This document shows, piece by piece, positions 51,092 to 61,754 of a stretch of 64,000 bases of DNA (within the stretch, counting starts at the first letter, position 1; each line of letters begins with the position of its first letter). Source of the stretch: Diploptera punctata (taxonomy: Eukaryota > Arthropoda > Insecta > Blattodea > Blaberidae); the NCBI GenBank assembly GCA_030220185.1, contig JASPKZ010005710.1, positions 868,001 through 932,000 of the forward strand, read 5' to 3'. A program made the translations under genes and the position numbers. The notes under the pieces were generated by a model that did no database searches, had not been told where the DNA came from, and was given only the letters and a program-made list of their open reading frames with translations.

Positions 51092-51404
51092 TCCACCGTT
51101 ATGGTCTCGAGGTAGCGAGCTGCCTTGACACGCAGCGGGCCAGGGTTCGATTCCCAAGCGGGGTTTTTCCTCGCCTGTAAGACAAATGTCAGGAAGCTTA
51201 GGGCCCAACGTTCCCCGAAAATCATCCGGCCATCATCATCATTATCATTATCATCATCATCCTTCACCGGTACGGAAAGCAACGGGAAGCTACCACACCA
51301 ATAATTCCCTAGTAAAGCTGCAAAGCATAACATGAAAATGCTATGATTGTAGTGAAAGATCTACCCTCGGGCAGAATTACTATGGATGGATGGATGGATG
51401 GATC
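51091..51404 (+). mobile_element. SINE-B, full length
   Basis: Complete plus copy with four GGAT tail units. Forms an inverted repeat with 50669-51006. Confidence 0.92.
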
Positions 51405-51527
51405 ATCATCATCGTCATTCACCGATTAGGTCTTTGCCTGTTCCGATCTCACATCTGTTCATTCCAGCGCTTTATTGGTCTTCCCACCGATCTTCGTCCT
51501 CCAGGATTATACATCAGTGTCACATCC
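51405..51527 (-). mobile_element. LINE-B 3' fragment
   Basis: Minus strand matches the LINE-B 'RPIKRWNEQM' coding end and 3' sequence, as at 14205-14340. Confidence 0.75.
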
Positions 51528-51529
51528 TT

Positions 51530-51840
51530 GCAAGAGGCTGCCCTGCTTTAACTGAATACGGCGGATCTAGACACGGTTGTCGATAAAAAAAACCCAACAC
51601 ACTTTACCCCAAGTGTGAGTATTGGTAAGGGTGTAGGAGAAGTAAAACTCCGAAAATAAACCCGGGAAGAGGACTCTCGTCAGCCGAGAGAAGGCAACCT
51701 TTTAAGGGAAAGGGACCCCAACAAAATACCTCCGGTCCTCCAGGTTGGGGTTGTGCGACGAGTCGGAAACCCACAACGTAAACATATTTCTCAAAAGTCT
51801 CACACAATTAAGCCGGACAGAATCTCACACACTATATATG
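51530..51840 (-). mobile_element. Possible LINE 5' region
   Basis: GC-richer block with 'ccaacctggaggaccgg' on the minus strand, also present near 16525 on the plus strand. Class uncertain. Confidence 0.35.
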
Positions 51841-51929
51841 TATAATTGAGCCGATGTGCTGACCACATGATATCTTTAAAAATCCCACCAAGGGAGCATC
51901 CATGTCTCCATGAGCGACATATGGACTAT

Positions 51930-52165
51930 TTTTTCTTTTATTTATTTAGCTGGTTTCACAATGTTTGACATCTTCTTGCGTCCATTTAATCTACAGTCAT
52001 TCTCCTCCACATCTCTCTGTCATTCCAATCTCCATCGTCCAATCCTTTTTTCAAAACATCATCAATCCACGTTATTTTTGGCTGTCCTCTTCTTATTCTA
52101 CCAAATGACACCCATTCTAGCATTCTTTTGGGAATCTGTCCTCTGCCATTCTTTTTATATTTTAA
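51930..52165 (-). mobile_element. LINE C-terminal fragment
   Basis: The minus strand encodes 'RMAEDRFPKRMLEWVSFGRI', 'GQPKITWIDDVLKKGLDDGD' and 'REMWRR', a LINE C-terminal block related to 3175-3292. Confidence 0.7.
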
Positions 52166-52333
52166 TTGTTTGTTTTTTTATGAAATAAAAAACTGATACA
52201 TGCATACGCATGCCATTTAAGGATTCGTGATTTTTTAAAGAAAAACGAGATTGATGATCAAAAACGTTTATGAACCACTGATTTAGATGACTGAGGAAAA
52301 CCAGGAAAAATATAACTCAGTTTGGTCTATTGT

Positions 52334-52677
52334 GTCCACCGATGTGGTCTCGAGGTAGCGTGCTGCCTTGTCTCGTAGCGGGTCCGGGTTCGATCCCCGG
52401 TCGGGGCAGTTTCCTGGGTGAGGTTTTTATCGGGATTTTTCCTCATCTGTAAGGCAAATGTCAAGAAAACTTTATAAGGCCCAAACGGTCCCCGAAATCA
52501 TTTGGCCATCATCATCATCCTTATCATTATTATCATCATCATCCTTCACCGGTGTGGAAACCGACGGAAAGCTAGCACACCTACAATTACCTAGCAAAGC
52601 TGCAAAGCATAGCATGAAAATGCTATGATTGCAGTGAAGGACCTGCCCTCGGGCAGAATTACTATGGATGGGTGGAT
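52334..52677 (+). mobile_element. SINE-B, full length, 344 bp
   Basis: Flanked by a perfect 10-bp duplication GGTCTATTGT (52324-52333 and 52678-52687). B box GGTTCGATCCC. Confidence 0.95.
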
Positions 52678-52769
52678 GGTCTATTGTAAGACCTCCCAAT
52701 TACTAGTGTTCGAATCTCGAACTGTACAATCATAAATTAGATACCCGATCCCTTGAGCACAGTGTCCTT

Positions 52770-53695
52770 TATATCCCTCCTCATCATACTACCTATTATT
52801 CGAAATCTCTTACAATTTCTCTTGCTAGAAACTGGAATTCCCTTGCACCCTATGTCAGAGACTGCCAAACTTTACAATCTTTCAGAAACAAATTGAAAAT
52901 AAAATTATTAACATAAACAACTCACTAATATTACTTTTTAAAAATTAATGATGTATTAATTAAATAAAAATAAAACGTATTTAATTAATAAATATGGATT
53001 TTCATCAAGTAAACACCAACTCAATTGATTAATTAATAATTTGTTTTTTTTTCATTATTTAATAAAAATAGTTTTAAGATTTGTTAATACATTTACCTAA
53101 TGCCTTGTATAAAAATCGATAGATTTATTCATCATAGTGTATTACATTCTTTGTATTTTTCTTTCTTTTCTTTTTATGTATAGTAGATTCCAGCTATTAT
53201 TCCTTTTTGCATTCATTTTACCATTAATTTAATTTTAATTGTATTTAATGTTATTGTATTATTAGGCATTATTTTCATTATTATTCAATTTGACAGATAA
53301 TTGTTTAGTATGACTATTATTGTAATTTTTTGTATTTACATGTAACATATGGGTTCGATCCCCGGTCGGGGCAGTTTTTCTGGGTGAGGTTTTTATCGGG
53401 GTTTTTCCTCAACTGTAAGACAAATGTCAGGAAAACTTTAAGGCCCAAACGTTCCCCGAAATCATATGGCCATCATCACCATCATCATCCTTCACCGGTA
53501 TGGAAAGCAACGGGAAGCTACCACACCTAAAATTCCCTAGTAAAGCTGTAAGCATAGTATGAAAATGCTATGATTGCAGTGAAGGACCTGCCTTCGGACA
53601 GAATTACTATGGATGGATGTAACATATGTTTGTCCTGGTGAGTGGAAGAGAAGGCCACATGTCCTTAACTCCACCAGGCTAAATAAATCTATTCT
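52770..53695 (+). mobile_element. LINE-J 3' end hosting a SINE-B
   Basis: A short frame ends near 52917 with 'LARNWNSLAPYVRDCQTLQS', the same block as at 7800-7941. The 3' untranslated DNA runs to 53351 and resumes at 53618, ending in the hairpin 'cctggtg...caccagg' and AAATAAA near 53690. Confidence 0.75.
53352..53617 (+). mobile_element. SINE-B, 5'-truncated at the B box
   Basis: 266 bp beginning at 'ggttcgatccccgg'. Perfect 11-bp duplication TGTAACATATG (53341-53351 and 53618-53628). Truncation exactly at the B box leaves no A box. Confidence 0.95.
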
Positions 53696-53699
53696 GAAC

Positions 53700-54175
53700 A
53701 AACTCCCTCTGTCATAAGAATATAATCTGTAGATGACCTTGTCTGGAGAGAATAAAATAAGTAATTCCGAAGAAGTTTCGTGATCAGCTTGTAAGTGCCT
53801 GGAGAAAGAAGCTGGGGAAACATTTATATCGGATGTACACAAAGCGAATGTCTGGTTTTTTTAAGACAGGGGATAGCTTTTTTTTAATAAGCAATTCCAG
53901 TTGGGTGTGACTAAAGCTGTCATATATCCAGAATCCCTTCTCCCTACCTAATGCAGGATCCCTATCGGCTTATGAACTTCAGAAATAATCTAGATGGGCC
54001 ATCTCAGGGGCTTTCAAACATCGGCTGTTCTTTTTATAGTCTACTTCTTATTTCCAACGAAGGGAAACGAAGGTTACTTTTTTATGCGTCTCCTTTTAAA
54101 GGAGTTCTTAGTTCACTTTTAAAGAACTTGGAATTTCATTGCTTCAGTCATAGTGTGTCTCAACCTTCTTCATCA
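53700..54175. other. No recognised feature
   Basis: Nothing assigned. Confidence 0.4.
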
Positions 54176-55065
54176 TCATCCAAGGATTAAGCCTGTTGGC
54201 TCGTTCCGGTTTCATGAAAGCTAGAATTGTTAAAATTGTTCAGACCATCTTCTGTGTGTGCGACCAACATTTCTCCTTCCGTGCGGTTTATAATTTAGCA
54301 ATAATTTTGGAAATCTTCCTTCTGGCATTCTATCAATATGTTCTTTCCAGTAGTTCCTATATTTAATTATTCGGTCTGTAAGTTTGAAAATATTCAGTTT
54401 CTTTCTTATATTTTCATTTCTTTTCTTATCCAGCAGAGTATATCCTGCTATATTTCTTAAAAATCATATCTCAGCTGCTTCCAATCTTTGCTCTTGTCTT
54501 TTAGTGATCGCCCAACATTCTGATCCACACATCAATACAGGAACATCCATTACTTTATAAAATTTAATTTTTGTTTCTTTTCCTGTGTTTTTAAAGGTTC
54601 TTTTAATAGTGCCATACATTATATTAAATGTATTTATTTTGTCATTAATATCTTCAATTTTAACATATGATAAATTGAAACCTAGGTATTTAAAACTGTT
54701 CACCTGCTCTAAAATTTTATTATCAATTATGCTCTTAAGGTATCTTGTCCTTTAAATGTTAAAAATTTAGTTTTATTCTTTGAAATTTTAAAATTGTAAT
54801 TGCCATTTATTTTTTTCCAAATTAAAAATAGCTCTTTGTAGATCATCTTCTAAACTGGAAATCACTACTTGATCATCAGCAAATAATATGGTATCCAACA
54901 GTTTATTATTTATTTTAAAAATATTTATTTAAATTAATCTGCCACTTTACCATAACTTCATCTATATATAAATTATAAAGAGAAGGTTATAAAGGACACC
55001 CTTGTCTGACACCACGATTTATTGTTACCATTTTTTGATGTTTAGATTAAAAACCCCTGTCTATT
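54176..55065 (-). pseudogene. LINE-B reverse transcriptase with FADD motif, broken
   Basis: On the minus strand, 'LDTILFADDQVVISSLEDDL' (FADD catalytic site) near 54850-54900 is followed by 'MNSFKYLGFNLSYVKIEDIN' (54464-54703 frame). Then come 'CGSECWAITKRQEQRLEAAE' and C-terminal blocks with stops and shifts. It carries the empty MITE site at 54184-54195. Same subfamily as 28447-28765. Confidence 0.85.
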
Positions 55066-55529
55066 ACAATTGTATTATTTACATATACATTTTGTATAGC
55101 CATAACCTTCAGAAACAAACTTATTCAGAAGTTAGTTTTTTTAGGTGCTACTCAATAACTTGGGTTATTACCTTCCTTACTGGTATTATCGAATCTAGAG
55201 ATTCTCGGCCGCGCGGATATATAAGCTCTACAAAAATCCCTAACTGGCACTATCCAACCAGTAGTTCATGACAGCGCGGACATAAGCTATTCACACATCC
55301 TGAGCTAATGTTTTCCAATCATCCCTTGTATAATCTACTTCCCTCAAATCGTAGTCAATGTTATTCTCCCACCTCATTCTTGGCCTACCAAATGGACATT
55401 TGCCCTCTGGTTTTCCTACAAGAAGTTTCAGCCTCTTTCATTCCCCATTCGTGACGCATGTCCTGCCCATCACAGTCTTTGAGACTTAATTGTTCTTATT
55501 ATATCTGGTTTCCTATAAAGATCATGTAA

Positions 55530-55910
55530 TCGGCCGCGGTGGACTAGTGGTTATGATCCTTGCCTCTGGTCCCGAGGGTCGCGGGTTCAAACCCGGCCGG
55601 AGTCGATGGAAAAATCCAAGGAGGAAGTCCTCCGGGAGGGACTTTAAGCAGTGAGTCCCGAGTCTGAAGATTTTCTGGCTCGTAAAAGATCCTTAAGCCT
55701 GAATGAAAAGCAAAATTTACCGAAATGTCCCGTCCTAGTACTACCTTGGTTTCCTAGATGTCAGGATGGGGCGGAACGCTGACCACGGGCCACTCAAATG
55801 GCATCTATACGAAAACAAGTGTAACTAAATTAGTATGATTTAAATTCTTCCCTGTAGGGGGAGAGCGCCTAAATCTCTGTTAAGGGAAACATGGGCTTAC
55901 AAGAAGAAGA
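55530..55910 (+). mobile_element. SINE-A, full length, in LINE-A
   Basis: Bounded by ATAAAGATCATGTAA (55515-55529) and ATAAAGATAATGTAA (55911-55925), a 15-bp duplication with one mismatch. Head 'cggtggactagtggttatg', B box GGTTCAAACCC, GAA tail. Confidence 0.93.
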
Positions 55911-55994
55911 ATAAAGATAATGTAACACTCTTATGTATTATTCTCTGTTCGCCTGTCTTTTCATCTCTCTTTTGTCCAAACATTTTCCTAAGAA

Positions 55995-56292
55995 TGTTAA
56001 AAGATTCCGGGCTATGTGGCCTTGGTCTATAACTGGTGTTTCTTCCAGACGTATCTCCCTCAACTGCGGAGGGCATCTTCAGTAACGAGTGCTTCTAGGT
56101 GATGTGACCTTGTCGTAGACTCGCCAGACTCAGCCGAGTCTACGACAAGGTCACATCACCTAGAAGTACTGAAGATGCCCTCCGCAGTTGAGGGAGATAC
56201 GTCTGGAAGAAACACCAGTTATAGACCATGGTCACATAGCCCGGAATCTTTTAACATTATGATTACCGGTCGTGAAAGCCTGTATTCCACAA
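55995..56292. mobile_element. Hammerhead foldback element, copy 2 of family HH-2
   Basis: Same palindrome as 17220-17496, reversed, with the stub at 56262-56292. Flanked by TTTCCTAAGAA (55984-55994) and TTTCCCTAAGAA (56293-56304). The hammerhead-like motifs (56045-56085 minus and 56166-56206 plus) both read GATA instead of GAAA, so both are probably dead. Confidence 0.82.
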
Positions 56293-56428
56293 TTTCCCTA
56301 AGAACTTTATTCTCAAATACTCGTAATCTTCTTTCCTCCCTTAAAGAAAGAGTCCACGTTTCTCTTTCATGTAATATAACTTGGAGAATAACTGTTTATA
56401 TATTTTTAGTTTAACGTTTTTTGAAAGG

Positions 56429-56673
56429 TCGCCATAGCCGAATGGTTAAGGCAAGAGGCGTTGGTGCAGAGCTACGGGATTTGAGCTGGTTCGAGTCAGC
56501 GTGGAGGAAGACATTTTCTAATGGAATTTCTTCCAGTATGGGACCGGTGCCCACTGAACATCGTGAGGCATTTTGATAGCTACAATAAGTAGCAGTTATA
56601 ACGGCTGACACTGGCTGAATGATATCTATCTACATGAATAACAGCAGCCTGGTAGATCTGTCGCGCCATGGAA
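56429..56673 (+). mobile_element. SINE-D, shortened, in LINE-A
   Basis: A box TAGCCGAATGG, head with 'ggttcgagtc', body with internal deletions. Flanks TTTTTTGAAAGG (56417-56428) and TTTTTTGAGGGA (56674-56685) form a diverged duplication. Confidence 0.85.
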
Positions 56674-57827
56674 TTTTTTGAGGGAAGTTGGGACAAGAGC
56701 CCTCTAGAGCATAATACAGTAAAACTTGCTCAAAGCGGAATCGCATGGGACCATTTTTTTCCACATTAAATTCCACAAAATTCCGCATTATAAAAAAACT
56801 AAAACTTGTTTAAAATCTTAGATTATAGAGTACCGTATATGTGTTTTTATGTACATTGGATTAAATTGCAGTTCCGCTGCCTTTGAAAAGTGAAGTATAG
56901 TATGTATGAGCGACTTAGACGGTAACGCGAGAAAAAACAGTCCCGTTTCGTCAGCGTTAAAAATGTCTCTTAAGCGCGTATCCTGAAATTAAGGTATGCA
57001 GTTTCGGTTTCCGCTCACTAACTACACTTTCGTCCACATCCTTTGATTCTCCGAAAATTTCATTACACACTACATTGTGTCGTCTTTAAATACTGTCCAG
57101 CCAACCTGAAGATTCATTGAAATCGTTATTCCCTAGGGATATAGCATCAGCTAGAGCTTGACTTTGGAGCATGAGTCCGGAAATTTGGAGATTTATCTTC
57201 AATCACTTTCACTTTTCCGTTTAATGACAACGATACATACCCGTTTTAGGCATATTTATTTCGCAAATTCAGAACGCTCCTTGTGAAAGATCGATCTCAG
57301 AACTTAAACTGATTTAAGATTTTACAGTGCAATAGTTATTTATAAGACAGGTGTCTGTATTTCACATAACGGGTGTGCAGTGAGGCCGAAAGAAAATTTC
57401 AGGTACAGGTAGAATCTCTACTTCACCCGGTGGCAAGAATCATTAGTTGTTTTTTGGCATGACGGAAATTCAATGAAATGGAAACTAATTTATTTCTCTG
57501 TCTTTCCGCTTTATACACATTTTTTAATGAATTGTGTAGAAATATCCTTCCGTTTCCATGTTGGGGGAAAGAAGGCTCAAAAAAATGAAAGAAAGAAAAA
57601 TACTTCTGAAATAACAAATAGAAATATTCCTCATCGTAATCCTTTTGTGACAAACTTAGTGGAAATAATCCTAGGAAGTTGTTAAATATAATGATTGAAA
57701 ATAATGAAATAAAAATAAATGTTCTTCCTTTAAGTTAGAGTTAGTTATTTCTTTAAGCATTGATAAAATATGTGCCAGCAGTCGCGGTTATACAGATTCC
57801 GTTTCATGTAAAATAAATACACGTAAA

Positions 57828-58409
57828 TACTAATAAAATTCATTGTTAAAACCGTTGAGGTGGAGAGTCATAAAATAAAATAAGTTAAAATATACCTTCT
57901 TAGGTAAAATCCGTCGTCCTCAACTTATAAAATATGTAATCTTTATGCCTGTAGGCCTTTCAGAACATCCGTTCCATCTTCAGCAGGTCCCTCTTCGCTA
58001 CATATATAGTACGATGGTTGATGCTGCTGGTCACAGGTTAAATTCCTCTTTTAACTTTGTGACTACTTAAATATGTTCACTAAATAATAAGGGAAATAAA
58101 AACAAGCTTAAAACCCATAAAAAATAATAAATAATTTAAAGATAAAGGTAAAAACTCTACAAAACTATTAGTAATTACATCTATTATAATTCCTACAGTA
58201 TCATTATTATTTTATTACTTTCCCTTCCCCATTTCACAACACATTAGGACCAGCAGCATCAACCATCATACTGGATGTTGTAGCGAAGAGGGACCTGCCG
58301 AAGATGAAACGGATGTTCTGAAAGGCCTACAGGCATAAAGATTACATATTTTATAAGTTGAGGACGACGGATTTTACTTAAGATGGTATATTTTAACTTA
58401 TTTTATTTT
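57828..58409. mobile_element. PLE-like foldback element, copy 2 of family HH-1
   Basis: 582-bp insert in the pogo-like element with a perfect 15-bp duplication ATAAATACACGTAAA (57813-57827 and 58410-58424). Arms of about 150 bp (57880-58030 and 58250-58400) flank a 210-bp AT-rich centre. Compared with copy 1 (3584-3964), the centre is longer, so copy 1 is a deleted form or this one has gained sequence. Confidence 0.88.
57948..57987 (-). ncRNA. Hammerhead-like motif, best HH-1 copy
   Basis: Minus strand: helix I CCTG/CAGG; CTGAAGA (57983-57977); one extra T; helix II GGAAC/GTTCT with loop GGAT; GAAA; palindromic AGGCCT; A as H17. Its mirror at 58294-58333 (plus) has CCGAAGA, a lost U4, so only one arm is intact. 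Confidence 0.57.
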
Positions 58410-58599
58410 ATAAATACACGTAAAATTACTATTAATTCGCTGGGACCAATAAATTTGTTCACATTGGACAGATTTCCGCATTATTCACGTTCCGGATTAA
58501 ACAAGTTTTACTATAGCATGCATTTGAAGAATTGAGCTTATGCTTAATTTCTTTGTGCATCTCATTCCTATTTGTATTTATTGTTCCTTGGTCTGAGGG

Positions 58600-59408
58600 A
58601 GGAGAATAAGGTGTTAAAACTGGTCATGCATTGCATGTTTTTGTCATAAATCTACTACACGGGTCGCTATGAATAAGGATATATGCCTAGTTTTCCAACT
58701 AGAGATCTCGTTTCAAAATCTCTTAGAAACGGTCATGGATTGCATGCACGAACGAAATATTGTCATACAAAAAGTGTCAGTGCTGTAGCCTTGAGTATTG
58801 ACGTCAGTGCTAGAATTGCTCAAGAAGAGAAGATGACCGGTTTCTCATTCCACTGCGAGTCTACCCTATCCACGCCCTCCGGCTGGTTTAAAGATCTAAT
58901 TATTAAATGATAATAGACAGCGGGTTTAAGGGTTAAACCGGTTACTTCTGGAAAGAACGATCTGGATAGGGCGCATAAAAATAATGTGCAACGGTAAAAT
59001 TATATCCAAACAGGTTTATAACCCTACTAGGCCTATTAATTATAATATGCAGAATTTATATTCACATAAAAATTGGTACGAATTTCCCTACAACAGGAAT
59101 TCAGGAGTTGACAGATGTTAGAATAAATTAAAAAGTCTATATTTGCTTGAACTTTGAATTCAATTATCCCTTAAATCCTTAATGTATCCTTTTGGATACA
59201 TCAGTTTGTTCAGTTAATTTAATATTTTAAATAAACGAACAAAAAGAAACCAGTTAAATGTGTGTCTAATATTATACAATATACCTAATAATAACAGTTA
59301 TACAAGATACTGTTTTCACTGCGGTCCGCCACATTCAAATAACAACAGAAGAAATTTGTGTTTTGCCAATTTAAGGGTTATGTATCTTCAAGCTCATATG
59401 TACAATAT
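58600..59408. other. No recognised feature
   Basis: The 75-codon frame at 58683-58910 has no recognised domain. No repeats matched. Confidence 0.4.
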
Positions 59409-59410
59409 AA

Positions 59411-59770
59411 AGCGACGGGAAGCTACCACACCTAAAATTCCCTTGTAAAGCTGCACAGCATAGCATGAAAATGCTATGATTGCAGTGGAAAACCTGCCCT
59501 CGGGAAGAATTACTATGGATGTGGATACTACTCATTTCACAATAATATCACTATTTTGACACAAAATGTATAATTTTATGTGTGAAACAAGTCCACCGCT
59601 GTAGTCTCGAGGTAGCGTGCTGCCTTGTTACGCAGCGGGCCCCCCGGACGGGACAGTTTTTCTGGGTGAGGTTTATATCGGGTTTTTTCCCCACCTGTAA
59701 GACAAATGTCAGGAAAACTTTAAGGCCCAAACGGTTCCCGAAATCATATGGCCATCGCAATCGTTATCAT
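59411..59770 (+). mobile_element. Two SINE-B fragments, 3' part then 5' part
   Basis: The 3' third (59411-59524) precedes a separate head and first body half (59590-59770) with a shortened B-box region. Both are on the plus strand. Confidence 0.85.
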
Positions 59771-59775
59771 TCATA

Positions 59776-59919
59776 TTCATCTTAGGTTAAGCTTAGAATT
59801 AGGGACTCTCCTGGCGCACCACTATCATTATCATCATCATCATCACCCATCATATCATCGAGGCAACGTAACCCCTCCTTCCAGGCGCCCCAACCTCAGA
59901 AGTGGGTTACAAAAAAAAA
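59776..59919 (+). mobile_element. SINE-C 3' part
   Basis: Starts 'cttaggttaagc', contains 'cacccatcatatcatcgagg' and 'gccccaacctcagaa', ends in an A run. It provides the uninterrupted reference for the split copy at 35681-36614. Confidence 0.8.
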
Positions 59920-60114
59920 GTGTGAAACTGATATAGAAGATGAGATGGAACATCATGGATTAAAAAAATATCTTTACTGGAGCTGAAGCAAGCGTTCTAA
60001 GCAAGCGAGGTAGACCTAATGAATAATGATGAAGTCTGTGGCAAGAGAGCTTCAAAGAGGGAAGTCAGACTGAATTGACTTCTGTCCAATTATTATTATT
60101 ACTTACTTACTTAC

Positions 60115-60865
60115 TCACTGGACATAAGCTCTCCATACATCCCTATTCTGAGCTAATGCTTTCCAATCATTTCCTGTATAATCTACTTCCCTCAAATCAT
60201 AGTTAATGTTATTCTCCCACCTCATTCTTGGTCTACCAAATGGGCGTTTTCCCTCTGGCTTACCTACAAAAAGCTTCCATGCAAGTCTTTCATTCTCCAT
60301 ACGTGCAACATGTCCTGCCCATCGCAGTCTACGAGACTTAACTGTTCTTATTATATCTGGCTTCCTATAAAGACCATGTAGTTCATTGTTATGTAGTCTT
60401 CTCCATTCACCTGTCTGTTCATCTCTCGTTGGTCCAAAAATTTTCCTAAGTACTTTATTCTCAAATACTTGTAATATCCTTTCCTCTCTTAAAGTTAGAG
60501 TCCATGTTTCACACCCATATAATATAACTGGTAGAATAATAGTTTTATATATTTTCAGTTTAACGTTTTTTGAAAGGAGTTGGGACATCAAGAGTCTCTG
60601 CAATGCATAATAGCATGCATTTCCAGAATTGAGCCTATATTTTTTGAAAGGAGTTGGGACATCAAAAGTCTCTGCAATGCATAATAGCATGCATTTCCAG
60701 AATTGAGCCTATGTTTTTTGAAAGGAGTTGGGACATCAAAAGTCTCTGCAATGCATAATAGCATGCATTTCCAGAATTGAGCCTATGTTTTTTGAAAGGA
60801 GTTGGGACATCAAAAGTCTCTGCAATGCATAATAGCATGCATTTCCAGAATTGAGCCTATGTTTA

Positions 60866-60866
<1 letters not shown>
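60115..60866 (-). pseudogene. LINE-A reverse transcriptase C-terminus with internal tandem repeats
   Basis: The 191-codon minus frame 60115-60690 runs 'RLNSGNACYYALQRLLMSQL', 'YGCETWTLTLREERILQVFE' and 'SRRLRWAGHVARMENERLAW', to 'WRAYV' without an internal stop; it is among the best-preserved LINE-A frames. Its 5' side is a fourfold 74-bp repeat (60571-60866). The 3' tail is (TTAC)n at 60100-60116. Confidence 0.9.
60571..60866. repeat. 74-bp tandem repeat, four units, in LINE-A
   Basis: The phrase 'tgaaaggagttgggacatca' begins at 60571, 60645, 60719 and 60793, spacing 74 bp each time. Other LINE-A copies have it once. An ATT microsatellite (60867-60906) follows. Confidence 0.95.
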
Positions 60867-60906
<40 letters not shown>

Positions 60907-60907
<1 letters not shown>

Positions 60908-61690
60908 GACTTACTCACTGGCACTTATCGAAACCGTAGGTTCATGGCTGCCCAGACATAAGCTCTCGCTACATCCCTCTCTTGAACCATTGTTTTTAGA
61001 ACAACTGTATAAACTACTTCCATAAAATAATGGCTAATAACATTAATATGTCCATCGCTGTGGTCTCGAGGTAGCGTGCTGCCTTGCCACGCAGCGGGCC
61101 CGGGTTCGATTCCCGGTCGGGACAGGCTCCTGCGTGAGGTTTTTTCGGGGTTTTTCCTCACCTGTAAGACAAATGTCAGGAAGCTTAGGGCCCAACGGTC
61201 CCCGAAAATCATCCGGTCATCATCATCATCACCACCCTTCACCGGTGTGGAAAACAACGGGAACACCTATAATTCCCTAGTAAAGCTGCAAAGCATGGCA
61301 TGAAAATGCTATGATTGCAGTGAAGACCTACTCTCGGGCAGAATTACTATGGATGGATGGAACATTAATATTATTCTCCCATCTCATTATTGGCCTTCCT
61401 ACTAGGTCCTTTCCCTCTGTTTTTTTACAAGTTGTTTCCATGTCCCTCTTTCATTCCTCATTCGTGCCACATGTCCTACACATCGCAGTCTACTAATCTG
61501 TTCTTATTATATCTGGCTTCCTATAAAGATCGTGTAGCTCACTGTTATGTTCTCCTGTCTGTTCATCTCTCTTCAATCCAAAAATTTTCTTAAGAACTTT
61601 ATTCTCAAATAGGCCTACTTGTAATCTTTCCTTCTGCCTTAAAGAAAGAATCCATGTTTTGCAACCATATAATATAACAGAGAATAAGAG
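60907..61690 (-). mobile_element. LINE-A copy hosting a SINE-B
   Basis: Minus LINE-A 3' end (60907-61049) continues after the SINE-B from 61372 to about 61690, through the IFG and LREE regions. Frames broken. Confidence 0.82.
61050..61360 (+). mobile_element. SINE-B, full length, 311 bp
   Basis: Perfect 11-bp duplication AACATTAATAT (61039-61049 and 61361-61371), inside LINE-A. B box GGTTCGATTCC. Confidence 0.94.
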
Positions 61691-61754
61691 TTTTATAAAG
61701 GCCTGTTTTCAATTTAACGTTTCTGGCATGCGTTATTATTATTATTATTATTAT

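Larger units (their letters stand above)
56717..58513 (-). mobile_element. pogo/Tigger-type transposon remnant
   Basis: Ends CAGTAAAACTTG and CAAGTTTTACTA (the final base decayed from G), at a TA site of LINE-A ('gcataaTAgcatgc', seen uninterrupted at 60607-60620). On the minus strand 56930-57200, broken frames give 'ALADAISLGNNDFNESSGWL', 'GESKDVDESVV' and 'FNADETGLFF'. The first two blocks resemble the CENP-B-type DNA-binding region, and the last holds the first catalytic Asp of pogo/jerky-type DDE transposases. The rest is lost. Confidence 0.85.
55155..58595 (-). mobile_element. Old LINE-A copy split by four insertions
   Basis: Minus LINE-A pieces in correct order: 55155-55529, 55911-55994, 56293-56428, 56674-56716 and 58514-58595. 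The order follows intact copies such as 45534-46481. Inserts: SINE-A (55530-55910), foldback (55995-56292), SINE-D (56429-56673) and a pogo-like element (56717-58513), which itself holds another foldback. Confidence 0.88.

Noticed and set aside
50498..51333. Frames with long Ile or Tyr runs
   Set aside because: Translations of ATA/ATT microsatellites and SINE-B.
58683..58910. 75-codon frame as a host exon
   Set aside because: No recognised domain and no convincing splice sites with the frame.
60571..60866. CRISPR-like array
   Set aside because: Units are contiguous 74-bp tandem repeats of LINE coding DNA with no spacers, and the genome is eukaryotic.
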